Assembly (NCBI RefSeq): GCF_018614915.1
Contig: NZ_JAGGNU010000034.1
Location: forward strand, 124,001 to 188,000
DNA from: Variovorax paradoxus
Lineage (GTDB): Bacteria > Pseudomonadota > Gammaproteobacteria > Burkholderiales > Burkholderiaceae_C
Direction: 5' to 3'
DNA: 64,000 nucleotides
Part shown: piece by piece, positions 55,277 through 64,000 of the stretch
How the letters are laid out: the number at the start of each line of letters is the position of its first letter
Numbering within the stretch: position 1 is the stretch's first letter
Notes under the pieces: generated by a model
Databases searched by the model: none
What the model saw: the letters and a program-made list of their open reading frames with translations, nothing else
Told to the model about the DNA's origin: nothing
Translations under genes and position numbers: made by a program

Positions 55277-55460
55277 CGGCCACCGGGCGCGGCTGCTGCA
55301 TCGCGGCATCCAGCGATTGCTTGAACTGCTGCTGGATCTGCTGGCTTTGGGCATGCGGGTTCGCAGCCGGCGCGCCGGCGACGCCGCCCATCTGCTTCTT
55401 CACCAGCAAGCCGACGATCAGGAGCGCCAGCACCAGGCCGATCAGTCCGACGATCCGCAT
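55266..55460 (-). CDS. Small membrane protein of unknown function
   Basis: A 64-residue protein with one N-terminal membrane helix (residues 4-20, IVGLIGLVLALLIVGLL) and a Gln-rich, polar tail (AQSQQIQQQFKQSLDAAMQQ). It overlaps the tadA start by 11 bases and is one base from the PaiB-like gene, so it belongs to the same operon. Small proteins of this type are common upstream of tadA in Comamonadaceae, as far as can be recalled. Confidence 0.7.
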
Positions 55461-55461
55461 C

Positions 55462-56109
55462 TCAGCGCCCCTCGGTCTGCGCAGCGTCGGTCTTCATCCC
55501 GAGGCGCTGCATCCACACGGCCAGCGCCTGCTCGTCGGGCGTGCCCTCGTTGTAGCGCGCGTACATGGCGGCGTGCGACTCGCGCCGGTGCTGGTTGAGC
55601 TTGAGCTTGCACTGCAGCGCGCTCACCTGCAGCTCGAAGCCGACGATGCCGTTGAGCATCTTGTGCTGGAACTCCTCGCCCAGGTCGCGCCACTGCTGCG
55701 CATAGGCCGGCTCGTGCTGGCCGATCAGGCGCTTCAAGAGCGCATCCTTTTCGGCCGGCGTCTCGATGAGTTGGGCCTGCACCGTGCAATGCACCGCCAG
55801 GTAGTTCCAGGTCGGCACGCGCGCCAGGTCGGGGTAGACCGAGGGCGACATATAAGCATGCGGCCCCAGAAAGCTCACCAGCGCCTGCGGCCGCGCCTGC
55901 AGATAGCGCCAGTGCGGATTGGGCTTGGCGCAGTGGCCGAGCAGCGCGAAGCCGCCCTCCCCGCCGCGGTCTTCGAGCACCAGCGGCAGGTGCGTGACGT
56001 AGGGCACGCCCTCGTCGTCGGTCGAGATCAGGCTGGCGAAGGGATGTGCGCGCATCAGTTCCGCGGCGATGGCGCGGTCCTGGGCGTTGAACTGGGGCGG
56101 GATGTACAT
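55462..56109 (-). CDS. FMN-binding negative transcriptional regulator, PaiB family
   Basis: A 215-residue protein with a flavin-reductase-like fold. Blocks are MYIPPQFNAQDRAIAAELMR, THLPLVLEDRGGEGGFALLG, HAYMSPSVYP, VPTWNYLAVH and IVGFELQVSALQCKLKLNQH. In Bacillus, PaiB works with the acetyltransferase PaiA and affects sporulation and degradative enzymes; in proteobacteria its role is unclear. It is the first gene of the operon running to ldcA. Confidence 0.88.
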   Translation of the reverse strand: MYIPPQFNAQDRAIAAELMRAHPFASLISTDDEGVPYVTHLPLVLEDRGGEGGFALLGHCAKPNPHWRYLQARPQALVSFLGPHAYMSPSVYPDLARVPTWNYLAVHCTVQAQLIETPAEKDALLKRLIGQHEPAYAQQWRDLGEEFQHKMLNGIVGFELQVSALQCKLKLNQHRRESHAAMYARYNEGTPDEQALAVWMQRLGMKTDAAQTEGR

Positions 56110-56166
56110 GGGCGGTCCTCGGTGGGGATCGCCCGATTGTCCCCGAGCCGCCCGCGAATGGGCGGC

Positions 56167-57210
56167 TCAGCGATGGAGCCGGGTCGTTTCCTCGTTGGGA
56201 ATGCCTTCGATCGGCGCCTCCGCTGTGCCCACCGTCGAGCGCGTGAGCGCCTCGACCTTTTCTCGCGTGGCCTGCGGATCGGCGATCCATTGCGCGTAGA
56301 AGTCGTAGGGGCAGTTCGCCAGGCCCTTGTCGCCTTCATGCGAGTTGAGGATGCCGGTGTAGCCGCGGTGCAGCAGCTTGAACAGGTGGTTCTCCGACTG
56401 GCCGTTCCTGCGGAAGTCGCGGATCAGGCTCTTCGAGAGTGCGGCGTACTGGATGCCCATTTCTTCCTCGCCGCATTCGCCGAGCGTGCGGCCGTCGAAG
56501 CCGATGATGGCCGAGTGGCCGAAATACGAGTACACGCCGTCGAAGCCCGCCGCGTTGGCCACCGCCACGTAGGTGTTGTTGGCGAAGGCCATCGCCTTCG
56601 AGATCAGGATCTGCTGCTCCTTGGCCGGGTACATATAGCCCTGGCAGCGCACGATGAGCTCGGCGCCCTTCATCGCGCAGTCGCGCCAGATCTCGGGGTA
56701 GTTGCCGTCGTCGCAGATGATCAGGCTGATCTTCAAGCCCTTGGGCCCTTCGCTCACGTAGGTGCTGTTGCCCGGGTACCAGCCCTCGATCGGCACCCAG
56801 GGCATGATCTTGCGGTACTTCTGGACGATCTCGCCCTGGTCGTTCATAAGGATCAGCGTGTTGTACGGCGCCTTCCTCGGATGCTCCTCGTGCCGCTCGC
56901 CGGTGAGCGAGAACACGCCCCACACCTTGGCCTTGCGGCAGGCGGCGGCGAAGATCTCGGTCTCGGCGCCGGGCACCGTGGCCGCGTTCTCGATCATCTC
57001 GGCACCGTCGTACATGATCCCGTGCGTGCTGTACTCGGGGAAGATCACCAGGTCCAGCCCCGGCAGGCCGGTCTTCATGCCCTCCACCATCTTCGCGATG
57101 GCACGGGCGTTCTCCAGCACCTGGTCGCGCGTGTGCAGGCGCGGCATCTTGTAGTTGACGACCGCGACGCCGACGGTGTCCTTGCTGCTCGAAATATCGC
57201 CGTGGATCAT
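56167..57210 (-). CDS. amiE: Aliphatic amidase AmiE
   Basis: A 347-residue nitrilase-superfamily amidase with near-textbook AmiE sequence: the start [20 protein letters not shown], Glu in [14 protein letters not shown] (about residue 59), Lys in [11 protein letters not shown] and the nucleophile Cys in [14 protein letters not shown] (about residue 166). It hydrolyses short aliphatic amides such as acetamide, acrylamide and propionamide to acid and ammonia. The ATG at 57210 matches the family N-terminus. It probably belongs with the formamidase and amide transporter further right, and could use amides made by the nitrile hydratase. Confidence 0.93.
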   Translation of the reverse strand: MIHGDISSSKDTVGVAVVNYKMPRLHTRDQVLENARAIAKMVEGMKTGLPGLDLVIFPEYSTHGIMYDGAEMIENAATVPGAETEIFAAACRKAKVWGVFSLTGERHEEHPRKAPYNTLILMNDQGEIVQKYRKIMPWVPIEGWYPGNSTYVSEGPKGLKISLIICDDGNYPEIWRDCAMKGAELIVRCQGYMYPAKEQQILISKAMAFANNTYVAVANAAGFDGVYSYFGHSAIIGFDGRTLGECGEEEMGIQYAALSKSLIRDFRRNGQSENHLFKLLHRGYTGILNSHEGDKGLANCPYDFYAQWIADPQATREKVEALTRSTVGTAEAPIEGIPNEETTRLHR

Positions 57211-57337
57211 GATCGGTCCTTCGTCTCTGCCATGGAAGCGGCTCATTCTGCGAAGCCGTCCCGCTGCGGCGAATACGTTGATTGACGTAGAGCCCGACGA
57301 ATTTCCGAGCCATTCGAGCCGCGCGAGAATCGAGCCG

Positions 57338-59611
57338 ATGAGCGTCTGCAGATCTCCCCGCCTCGTCCTCGCCCTCCTCTTCCTTCTCGCCTGCATCACC
57401 GGTTGCGCCACGGGCCCCTCGCCCGGTGCGCTGGACCCGATGTCGATTGCGCGCGTCGAGTCCCTCATCGCGCGCATGACGGTGGAGGAAAAGGTCGGCC
57501 AGCTGAGCCTCTACGCGCCTGCCGGCGTCGACACCGTGGCCAATCCGCAGGCGGCGCGCCAGAACATGGAGCAACAGCTGGCCGACATCCGCGCCGGTCG
57601 CGTGACCGGCCTCTTCAACAACGAGGGCCTCGAAGGCAAGCGCCGCGCCCAGCAGGCGGCGGTCAACGAGTCGCGCCTGGGCATCCCGCTTCTCTTCGGC
57701 GCCGACATCATCCACGGCTTCCGCACGGTGTTCCCCGTGCCGCTCGCCGAAGCCGCCAGCTGGGAGCCGGCCCTGGCTGAGCGCACCGCCCATGCCTCCG
57801 CCGTCGAGGCCACGGCCGACGGCTTTCGCTGGACCTTCGCGCCGATGGTCGACATCGCACGCGATGCGCGCTGGGGCCGCGGCGTCGAGGGCGCCGGCGA
57901 AGACGTCTACCTGGGCCGCCAGTTCGCGACCGCGCGGGTGCGCGGCTTCCAGGGCAAGGACCTCGGGCGCGCCGATTCGATGCTGGCCACGCCCAAGCAC
58001 TTCGCCGGCTACGGCGCGGCCGAGGGCGGGCTCGACTACAACACGGTCGACCTCTCGGAGCGCACGCTGCGCGAGGTCTACCTGCCGCCCTTTCGCGCCG
58101 CGATCGATGCCGGCGCGCTGTCGATCATGAGCGCCTTCAACGAGATCGGCGGCATTCCCTCGAACGCCAACCGCAATCTGCTCACCGGCGTGCTGCGCGG
58201 CGAATGGGGCTTCCAGGGCTTCGTCGTCTCCGACTACACCGCCGACGAGGAACTGATCGCGCACGGCTTCGCGGCCGACGGGCGCGACGCCGCCAAGCGC
58301 GCCTTCCTCGCCGGCACCGATGTCAGCATGCAGAGCGGCCTGTACATGCAGCATCTGCCCGGCCTCGTGGCCGCGGGCGAGGTGCCGATGTCGCGCCTCG
58401 ACGATGCGGTGCGCCGCGTGCTGCGGATCAAGCTGCGGCTGGGCCTGTTCGATCATCCGTTCCGGGGACTCGAAGAGAACCCGTCCGGCCCGCGCTTCGA
58501 CAGTGCCGCACACCAGGCGTTGGCGCGCGATGCCGCCGGCCGCTCGATCGTGATGCTCAGGAACGAGGGCGACGTGCTGCCGCTTTCGAAGTCGAGCCAG
58601 CGCATCGCCCTCATCGGCCCCTTCGCCGGCGCTTCCGATCTCTTCGGGCCCTGGATGGTCTTTCCGGGCCAGGTGCCGCCGGTCGGCATCGAGGAGGCGA
58701 TCCGGAATTCGCTCGCCTCGCCCGAGCTGCTCACGGTGGTGCGCGGCTCGGACGTCGAAGCGCCGATCGCCGGCGGCATCGACGCCGCGGTCGCGGCGGC
58801 GCGCGAGGCCGACGTCGTGGTGCTCTCGATCGGCGAGAACGAGCAGATGTCGGGCGAGGCGCGTTCGCGCAGCGACATCGAGATTCCGCGCGCGCAGCAG
58901 GCGCTCGCCGATGCCGTCGCGGCCACCGGCAAGCCGGTGGTCGTACTGCTGCGCAACGGCCGTGCGCTGGCGCTGCGCGGCGCGGTGCGCGATGCGCGTG
59001 CGATCCTCGTGACCTGGTTCCTCGGTACGCAGACCGGTCCGGCCATTGCCGACGTGCTGTTCGGCGACCTCAATCCTTCCGGCCGGCTGCCGGTGAGTTT
59101 TCCGCAGACGCCGGGCCAGGTGCCCTACTACTACGCCCACAAGCGCACCGGCCGGCCGCAGCTCGCCAATGCGCCGGCCACCTTCTACAAGGCGCGCTAC
59201 CTCGATGCGAGCAACGATGCGCTGTTCCCCTTCGGCCATGGCCTGGGGTATGCGCGCGTGCGCTACGAGGCGATAGAACGCAGTTCCACCCGCATGGCCT
59301 GGGATGGCACGCTCACCGTGCGTGCCCGCATCGTCAACACCGGCCGCCGCGAGGCCGAGGAGGTCGTGCAGCTCTACATCGGCAACCGGGCAGCCAGCGT
59401 GACGCGGCCCGTGCGCGAGCTGAAGGGCTTCAAGAAGGTGCGCCTGCCCGCGGGCGAATCGGTCGCCGTCGAGTTCACCCTGTCGCGCGCCGACCTGATG
59501 TTCATCGGGCAGGACATGGCACCCACCGTCGAGCCGGGAGAGTTCGATCTGTGGATCGGCCCCTCGGCCATCGGCGGCTTGCGCACCAGCATGAAGCTGA
59601 TGCCCGAGTGA
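57338..59611 (+). CDS. bglX: Beta-glucosidase, glycoside hydrolase family 3 (BglX-like lipoprotein)
   Basis: A 757-residue GH3 enzyme. The N-terminus has a lipoprotein signal ending in ITGC (residues about 20-23), so it should be anchored in the periplasm. Then come the TIM-barrel domain ([37 protein letters not shown]) with the nucleophile Asp in [12 protein letters not shown], the C-terminal sandwich domain ([20 protein letters not shown]), and a fibronectin-type end. It releases glucose from beta-glucosides. It has no apparent tie to the amide genes on either side. Confidence 0.9.
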   Translation: MSVCRSPRLVLALLFLLACITGCATGPSPGALDPMSIARVESLIARMTVEEKVGQLSLYAPAGVDTVANPQAARQNMEQQLADIRAGRVTGLFNNEGLEGKRRAQQAAVNESRLGIPLLFGADIIHGFRTVFPVPLAEAASWEPALAERTAHASAVEATADGFRWTFAPMVDIARDARWGRGVEGAGEDVYLGRQFATARVRGFQGKDLGRADSMLATPKHFAGYGAAEGGLDYNTVDLSERTLREVYLPPFRAAIDAGALSIMSAFNEIGGIPSNANRNLLTGVLRGEWGFQGFVVSDYTADEELIAHGFAADGRDAAKRAFLAGTDVSMQSGLYMQHLPGLVAAGEVPMSRLDDAVRRVLRIKLRLGLFDHPFRGLEENPSGPRFDSAAHQALARDAAGRSIVMLRNEGDVLPLSKSSQRIALIGPFAGASDLFGPWMVFPGQVPPVGIEEAIRNSLASPELLTVVRGSDVEAPIAGGIDAAVAAAREADVVVLSIGENEQMSGEARSRSDIEIPRAQQALADAVAATGKPVVVLLRNGRALALRGAVRDARAILVTWFLGTQTGPAIADVLFGDLNPSGRLPVSFPQTPGQVPYYYAHKRTGRPQLANAPATFYKARYLDASNDALFPFGHGLGYARVRYEAIERSSTRMAWDGTLTVRARIVNTGRREAEEVVQLYIGNRAASVTRPVRELKGFKKVRLPAGESVAVEFTLSRADLMFIGQDMAPTVEPGEFDLWIGPSAIGGLRTSMKLMPE

Positions 59612-59620
59612 AGCGCTTCA
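59609..59620. terminator. Palindrome at the ends of bglX and fmdB
   Basis: TGAAGCGCTTCA, a perfect 12-bp palindrome without a loop. Its ends are the TGA stops of the two convergent genes, 6 bases apart. Without a loop it is a weak terminator candidate. Confidence 0.25.
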
Positions 59621-59959
59621 GTGGCTGATCATCCACGGCCGCTTCGAGGGAAAAGTCTTGGCCCCGTTCGGCGCCTTCACCGTGGCGCCCGAGCGCGCGC
59701 TCGAACAGCAGCCGCAGCCCGCGGGGTGCTTGAGCCGCGGGTAGTCGCGTGAGCTGCGCGGCTCGTGCGAGGCGCGCTCGTTGGCCTCGATCGCGCGCCG
59801 CGTGCCGCCCGGCATCAGGGCCAGCTGCGGCGCATTCGCGAACACGCGCGGCGAGGCCTCGCCGCAGTGCGGGCAGGCCGCTGGCTCGTTGCGCGCCGCG
59901 AGCGGGCGGAAGGCGTCGAAGCCGCCGCAGCGGCTGCAGGCGTAGTCGTAGGTCGGCAT
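59618..59959 (-). CDS. fmdB: FmdB family zinc-ribbon protein
   Basis: A 113-residue protein. The N-terminal zinc ribbon is PTYDYACSRCGGFDAFRP with a second pair in CPHCGEA (residues about 8-36), and a further CGCC near residue 82. FmdB is encoded with formamidase in Methylophilus and was proposed to act in its regulation. It follows fmdA on the same strand after 7 bases, which supports the name. Confidence 0.85.
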   Translation of the reverse strand: MPTYDYACSRCGGFDAFRPLAARNEPAACPHCGEASPRVFANAPQLALMPGGTRRAIEANERASHEPRSSRDYPRLKHPAGCGCCSSARSGATVKAPNGAKTFPSKRPWMISH

Positions 59960-59966
59960 CGGCGGC

Positions 59967-61199
59967 TCAGCGCAGGTCGTGCGACAGCGGCATGTCGATC
60001 GAGCCGTCGATCATCTTCGTCGGCCCTGCCGCGTTCGGGTTGATGTCGAAATCGAAGATCTGCGTCGGCAACCACAAGGTCGCGCAGGCATTGGGCACGT
60101 CGACCACGCCGCTGATGTGGCCCTGCACCGGCGCCGTGCCGAGTATCGAGTAGGCCTGCGCGCCCGAGTAGCCGAACTTCTTCAGGTACTCGATCGCGTT
60201 CAGGCAGGCTTGGCGGTAGGCGATGTGCACGTCCAGGTAGTACTGCTTGCCGGCCTCGTCGACCGAGATGCCCTCGAAGATCAGGTAGTCGTTGTAGCTG
60301 GGGGTGATGGGACTGGGCTTGAAGATCGGGTTCTTGATGCCGTACTTGGCCATGCCGCCCTTGATGAGGCTGACCTTCATGTGCACCCAGCCGGCCATCT
60401 CGATCGCGCCGCAGAAAGTGATTTCGCCGTCGCCCTGGCTGAAGTGCAGGTCGCCCACGGAGAGGCCGGCGCCGTCGACGTACACCGGAAAGAAGACTTT
60501 CGAGCCGCGCGACAGGTCCTTGATGTCGCAGTTGCCGCCGTGCTCGCGCGGCGGCACGGTGCGCGCGCCTTCGGCGGCCGCCTTGGCCCTCGCCTCGCCG
60601 GTCATCTTGCCCATGTGGGCAGTGGCGGCGAAAGGCGGGTTGGCCAGGCCCGGCACGCGCTCCGGATCGGTGGCGATGAAGTCGATCTCGCGCTTGTTCC
60701 ACATGTCCAGCATCGGCTTGTCGGGCAGGCAGCCGATCAGGCCCGGATGGATCAGGCCCGCGAAGTTGACGCCCGGCACGTGGCGCGAGCTGGTGAACAT
60801 GCCCTTGAAGTCCCAGATCGATTTCTGCGCTTCCGGGAAATGGTCGGTCAGGAAGCCGCCGCCGTTCTTCTTCGAGAAGAAGCCGTTGAAGCCCCAGAGG
60901 CTGTCGGGCTTGGCGCCGATGTCGAGCAGGTCCACCACCAGCAGGTCGCCGGGCTCGGCGCCCTTCACGCCCACCGGCCCCGAGAGGTAATGCACCGTGC
61001 TCAGGTCGATGTCGCGCACGTCGTCGGCGCTGTCGTTGTTCTGGATGAAGCCGCCGGTCCAGTCGAAGGTCTCGAGGATGAAGTCGTCGCCCGGGTTGAC
61101 CCAGCAGGCCATCGGGATGTCCGGATGCCAGCGGTTGTGGATCATCTCGTTATCGGTGGGCGACTTCGTCAGGTCGACCTTGATCAGGGTGTCGGTCAT
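59967..61199 (-). CDS. fmdA: Formamidase
   Basis: A 410-residue enzyme of the acetamidase/formamidase family, close to the 407 residues of Methylophilus FmdA. Blocks include NRWHPDIPMACWVNPGDDFI, GPVGVKGAEPGDLLVVDLLD and YVDGAGLSVGDLHFSQGDGE. It hydrolyses formamide (and weakly acetamide) to the acid and ammonia. It lies downstream of urtC-urtD-urtE on the same strand, separated from urtE by a hairpin repeat, and is followed by fmdB. Confidence 0.93.
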   Translation of the reverse strand: MTDTLIKVDLTKSPTDNEMIHNRWHPDIPMACWVNPGDDFILETFDWTGGFIQNNDSADDVRDIDLSTVHYLSGPVGVKGAEPGDLLVVDLLDIGAKPDSLWGFNGFFSKKNGGGFLTDHFPEAQKSIWDFKGMFTSSRHVPGVNFAGLIHPGLIGCLPDKPMLDMWNKREIDFIATDPERVPGLANPPFAATAHMGKMTGEARAKAAAEGARTVPPREHGGNCDIKDLSRGSKVFFPVYVDGAGLSVGDLHFSQGDGEITFCGAIEMAGWVHMKVSLIKGGMAKYGIKNPIFKPSPITPSYNDYLIFEGISVDEAGKQYYLDVHIAYRQACLNAIEYLKKFGYSGAQAYSILGTAPVQGHISGVVDVPNACATLWLPTQIFDFDINPNAAGPTKMIDGSIDMPLSHDLR

Positions 61200-61276
61200 A
61201 AGGGTGCTCCAGGTTGTGATGAGTTGGAAGAGCCGCACCCGGACCTCGCGGCAAGCGAAGCGAAGCCCGTTCGGGA

Positions 61277-61325
61277 GACACCGCGGAACCGGCTTTGCCG
61301 GGCCGCTGGTGTCGCCCCCTTGAGG
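61277..61325. repeat. 37-bp hairpin repeat, copy B, with CCCCC/GGGGG hairpin
   Basis: Inverted copy of the element at 40573-40624. The 37-bp unit is 61277-61313 (GACACC to GGTGTC); the short hairpin CCCCC-TTGA-GGGGG follows. It lies between urtE and fmdA, where it may affect how much of the upstream transcript reaches fmdA. Confidence 0.7.
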
Positions 61326-61370
61326 GGGGAGGCGGCTACACGAAGTGAGCAAGCAACGGGGGTGGTCATT

Positions 61371-62072
61371 TCACACGGAGAGGTAGGCCTTGATGTGATT
61401 GACGTCTGTCTTGTCGCGAGCGGTCTCGTGCACCAACCGGCCGCCCTCGATGACGAACAGGCGGTCGGCCACGTCGAGCGCGAAGCTGAGCACCTGCTCC
61501 GAGACCACGATCGTGATCCGGCGCATCTTCCGGATCTCGTTGAGCGCCTTCGCGATGTCCTTGATGATCGAAGGCTGGATGCCCTCGGTCGGCTCGTCGA
61601 GCAGCAGCACCTTGGGCTCGGTGACCAGCGCGCGCGCGATGGCCAACTGCTGCTGCTGGCCGCCCGAGAGGTTGCCGCCCTTGCGCCGCTTCATGTCGAA
61701 GAGCACCGGGAACAGGGCGTAGATCTCTTCGGGGATGCGCTTGACCTTGGCGTTCTCCAGGCCGGTCTGGATGTTCTCTTCCACCGTGAGCGTCGGGAAG
61801 ATCATGCGGCCCTGCGGCACGTAGGCGATCCCTTTGGCCACGCGGCGGAAGCTCTCGTCGCGCGACACGTCCTGGCCCGCGACCTCGATCCTTCCGCTCC
61901 TGGTCGGCAGCACGCCCATCAGGCTCTTGAACAGCGTGGTCTTGCCCATGCCGTTGCGGCCCATGATGGCGATGGTCTCGTTGGCCTTGCCCTCGAACGA
62001 GATGCCGTGCAGGGCCTCGCTCTGGCCGTAGGCGACGTGCAGGTCCTCAACCGTCAGCATGATGTCGCTCAT
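61371..62072 (-). CDS. urtE: Urea/short-chain amide ABC transporter ATPase, UrtE type
   Basis: A 233-residue ABC ATPase. Walker A is GRNGMGKTTLFKSLMG (about residues 38-53), the signature is LSGGQQQQLAIARAL and Walker B is VLLLDEPTEGIQPSI. The N-terminus MLTVEDLHVAYGQSEALHGI is that of UrtE/LivF. It partners UrtD in energising import of urea or short amides. In the FmdDEF systems of methylotrophs the same family transports formamide or urea, which fits the formamidase that follows. A later Met at 62060 is an alternative start. Confidence 0.92.
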   Translation of the reverse strand: MSDIMLTVEDLHVAYGQSEALHGISFEGKANETIAIMGRNGMGKTTLFKSLMGVLPTRSGRIEVAGQDVSRDESFRRVAKGIAYVPQGRMIFPTLTVEENIQTGLENAKVKRIPEEIYALFPVLFDMKRRKGGNLSGGQQQQLAIARALVTEPKVLLLDEPTEGIQPSIIKDIAKALNEIRKMRRITIVVSEQVLSFALDVADRLFVIEGGRLVHETARDKTDVNHIKAYLSV

Positions 62073-62112
62073 CTCAGTGCCCTCCGCCGTGCGTTGCTTT
62101 CATTCGGGGTGC

Positions 62113-62206
62113 GTGCCGAGGGCACCGGGTAGCCCCCTCCGCGAATGTCCCCCGGCTTCGCCTCCTCCTTTATTTCGCTGCGGGGGCCACCCGGCGCCCT
62201 CGGCAC
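62113..62206. repeat. Nested palindrome, unit 1
   Basis: Two 25-base arms (62113-62137 and 62182-62206) pair with two mismatches around a 44-base core (62138-62181) that contains GAATGTCCCCCGG and CCTCCTCCTTTATTTCGCTG. Inside the core is a short hairpin, GGC-TTC-GCC. The core recurs in inverted orientation in unit 2, but the arms do not. Confidence 0.75.
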
Positions 62207-62249
62207 GAGTGACGCCGTGTGGTGCCGAGAAATCAACAACCGCCCTGAC

Positions 62250-62345
62250 GGATCAGGTCGACGGTGTGCTCTGCGCAGCGAAATAAAGGAGGAGGCCGCA
62301 GGCCGGGGGACATTCGCGGAGCAGAGCACGCCGTCGGCATGATCC
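62250..62345. repeat. Nested palindrome, unit 2
   Basis: Two 25-base arms (62250-62274 and 62321-62345) pair except for a 3-base internal mismatch and one G-T pair. They flank a 46-base inverted copy of the unit 1 core (62275-62320), identical except for its small hairpin, here GGCC-GCA-GGCC. The arm sequence is unrelated to unit 1. Confidence 0.75.
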
Positions 62346-62392
62346 CGCCCCAGTTCGCAAACCCCGCGTTGAATCGAAAAGCAAAACTTCAT

Positions 62393-63136
62393 CTAGTGCC
62401 CCAGATAAACATCGATCACCTTCGGGTCGGCCTGCACCTTCTCCATCGGCCCTTCGGCCAGGATCTTTCCCTGGTGCATGACGGTGACCTTGTGCGCGAT
62501 CTGCTTGACGAAATCCATGTCGTGCTCGATCACGATCACCGCGCGATTCCTGCAGATGCGCTTCAGCAGCTCGGCCGTCAGCTCGCGCTCGCGCGCGCTC
62601 ATGCCGGCGATCGGCTCGTCGAGCATCAAGAGCTCGGGCTCCTGCATCAGCAGCATGCCGATCTCCAGCCACTGCTTCTGACCGTGCGAGAGCAGGCCGG
62701 CCTCGGTGCGCAGCTTGTCGGCCAGGCCGATGTCCTCGGCCACGGCCTGCACCTTGGCCTTGACCTCGTCGTCGCACTTGAAGGCCAGTGCGCCGAAGAC
62801 AGAGCGCCCTTTGGGGAACGACACCTCGAGGTTCTGGAACACGCTGAGGTTCTCGTAGATCGAGGGCGTCTGGAACTTGCGCCCGATGCCCAGGCGCACG
62901 CGCTTGTGCTCGGCCATCTTCGTGAGCTCGGTGTTCTGGAACTTGATGCTGCCGCTGGTGGCGCGGGTCTTGCCGCAGATCAGATCGAGCAATGTGGTCT
63001 TACCAGCGCCGTTGGGGCCGATGATCACGCGCAGCTCGTTGCGGTCGATGTAGAGCGTGAGATCGTCGATGGCCTTGAAGCCGTCGAAGGAGACGCTCAG
63101 GTCTTCCACGGCGAGCGCGAAATCGGTGTTGCTCAT
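62393..63136 (-). CDS. urtD: Urea/short-chain amide ABC transporter ATPase, UrtD type
   Basis: A 247-residue ABC ATPase. Walker A is IGPNGAGKTTLLDLICG (about residues 38-54), the signature region is LLSHGQKQWLEIGMLLMQEP (the Ser-His-Gly-Gln variant seen in UrtD) and Walker B is LLMLDEPIAGMS. The second half contains VIEHDMDFVKQIA. The variant signature separates it from LivG. It follows urtC after 9 bases. Confidence 0.93.
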   Translation of the reverse strand: MSNTDFALAVEDLSVSFDGFKAIDDLTLYIDRNELRVIIGPNGAGKTTLLDLICGKTRATSGSIKFQNTELTKMAEHKRVRLGIGRKFQTPSIYENLSVFQNLEVSFPKGRSVFGALAFKCDDEVKAKVQAVAEDIGLADKLRTEAGLLSHGQKQWLEIGMLLMQEPELLMLDEPIAGMSARERELTAELLKRICRNRAVIVIEHDMDFVKQIAHKVTVMHQGKILAEGPMEKVQADPKVIDVYLGH

Positions 63137-63145
63137 GGGGTGTCC

Positions 63146-64000
63146 TCAGGCGCCCTGGCTGCCGACGCCGTCGGGCAGCACGGGTTCCTCGGCGGCGCGA
63201 GGCGGCGGCTTCACGGGCTCGGGGTTGCTGGCCTGGGCGGCGGCCAGCTTCTCGGCATGCAGCTTCCGCTCCCCCGAACGCCGCAGCCACCAGGGCTTGA
63301 TATGGCTCTCCCACAGTCCGGCCAGGCCCATCGGAAAGGCCAGCGTCACGCCGATGAACAGCGCGGCCATCAGGAACAGCCACAGGTCGGGGAAGCTCTC
63401 GGAGAAGAAGGTCTTGCCCGCGTTCACCAGCAGCGCGCCGTAGACCGCGCCCACCAGGCTCATGCGCCCACCGACGGCCGCGAAGATCACCATCTCGATC
63501 GAGGGCACGATGCCGACGAAGGACGGTGACATGAAGCCCACCTGCAGCGCGAACATCGCGCCGCCGATGCCCGAGAGCGCGGCCGCCAGGCAGAAGGTGA
63601 AGACCTTGAAGTTCGAGACGTCGTAGCCCGAGAAACGCACCCGGTCTTCCTTGTCGCGCATCGCCAGCAGCAGCGTGCCGAGCTTGCTCTTCTGGATCCA
63701 CAGGCACAGCAGGATGCTGGCCAGCAGCAGGCCGACGCAGAGGTAGTAGAGGATGTACTTGGCGCTGTCGGTGCGCGTGTCCCAGCCCAGCACGGTCTTC
63801 AGGTCGGTCATGCCGTTGACGCCGCCGGTGTAGCCCTGCTGGCCGATGATCAGCACCGAGAGGATCAGCGCCACCGCCTGCGTGATGATCGCGAAGTAGA
63901 CGCCGCCGACGCGGCGCTTGAACATCGCGAAGCTGATCAGCCAGGCCAGCGCGGTAGGCACGGCGATCACCAGGATCAGCGTCAGCGGCAGGCTCTTGAA
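63146..64000 (-). CDS. urtC: Urea/short-chain amide ABC transporter permease, UrtC type (5' truncated by window end)
   Basis: The last 284 residues of a LivM/UrtC permease, with about six membrane helices visible. Typical blocks are GGVYFAIITQAVALILSVLI, GYTGGVNGMTDLKTVLGWDT, AMRDKEDRVRFSGYDVSNFK and FVGIVPSIEMVIFAAVGGRM. The C-terminal tail after the last helix is long and rich in Pro and Glu. The start lies beyond the right edge, where urtB and the binding protein would be expected. Confidence 0.92.
   Translation of the reverse strand, partial: FKSLPLTLILVIAVPTALAWLISFAMFKRRVGGVYFAIITQAVALILSVLIIGQQGYTGGVNGMTDLKTVLGWDTRTDSAKYILYYLCVGLLLASILLCLWIQKSKLGTLLLAMRDKEDRVRFSGYDVSNFKVFTFCLAAALSGIGGAMFALQVGFMSPSFVGIVPSIEMVIFAAVGGRMSLVGAVYGALLVNAGKTFFSESFPDLWLFLMAALFIGVTLAFPMGLAGLWESHIKPWWLRRSGERKLHAEKLAAAQASNPEPVKPPPRAAEEPVLPDGVGSQGA

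Larger units (their letters stand above)
62073..62392. other. Unusual 320-base gap between urtD and urtE
   Basis: urtD and urtE are normally close together. Here the gap is filled largely by two nested palindromes (62113-62206 and 62250-62345). No credible ORF is present. Confidence 0.75.

Noticed and set aside
56336..59239. A 967-codon minus-strand open frame across bglX and amiE
   Set aside because: Composition is that of a shadow (Arg, Gly, Ala, His rich, no motifs). bglX and amiE on the true frames are full-length with catalytic residues.
62113..62345. CRISPR array or attenuator between urtD and urtE
   Set aside because: There are only two inverted units with no regular spacers, and no leader peptide or T-run, so neither explanation fits.

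Overview
The window is 64 kb of GC-rich, densely packed DNA that looks like the chromosome of a Burkholderiales bacterium of the family Comamonadaceae, most likely Variovorax or a close relative. This rests on the mltG-tmk-holB-PilZ-tatD order, the many Bug/TctC binding proteins, the cstA-ybdD pair, the amide and nitrile enzymes and the codon use; no database search was possible. No rRNA, tRNA, insertion sequence, prophage or CRISPR array was seen. Both ends cut through genes: the tail of tex on the left and urtC on the right.

Left part (1-20.3 kb): tex tail, a membrane acyltransferase and a patatin-like protein; a cobalt-type nitrile hydratase operon (alpha, beta, accessory); a Bug binding protein; a class A beta-lactamase divergent from an AmpR-type regulator with a palindrome between them; an iron alcohol dehydrogenase, a hydrolase and a thioesterase-acetyltransferase fusion; a two-component system next to cstA-ybdD; then housekeeping genes ygfZ, mltG, tmk, holB, a PilZ protein, tatD and an ankyrin protein.

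Middle part (20.3-37.1 kb): after a gene-poor stretch holding an apparent ParS/MbcA-type antitoxin relic, fourteen codirectional genes encode a class II aldolase, a peptide-type ABC importer, a hydroxyacid dehydrogenase, two class III PLP enzymes, two histone-deacetylase-like amidohydrolases, a DMT transporter, a GntR regulator, a hydroxylysine-kinase-like protein and an amidase. Read together they suggest uptake, deacylation, phosphorylation and phospho-elimination of an acylated amino alcohol or polyamine. The kinase plus AGXT2L-like phospho-lyase pair is the strongest clue. This is the best candidate for an undescribed pathway.

Right part (37.1-64 kb): a haloacid dehalogenase, a copper ATPase with a textbook CueR promoter, small catabolic units with LysR regulators, a Bug protein plus amidase, an ECF sigma factor, a chemoreceptor without a ligand domain, a PaaK-like ligase next to a cyclase-FHA protein, a TadA-hydrolase fusion in a minus-strand operon with ldcA, and finally short-chain amide metabolism: amiE, fmdA, fmdB and an Urt/Fmd-type ABC transporter, interrupted by a periplasmic glycosidase.

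Structured intergenic DNA is a second theme: a 37-bp hairpin repeat with compensatory changes (three copies), a leader repeat that ends on start codons (two copies), two nested palindromes between urtD and urtE that share a core but have unrelated stems, and several convergent gene pairs whose stop codons lie inside shared palindromes.
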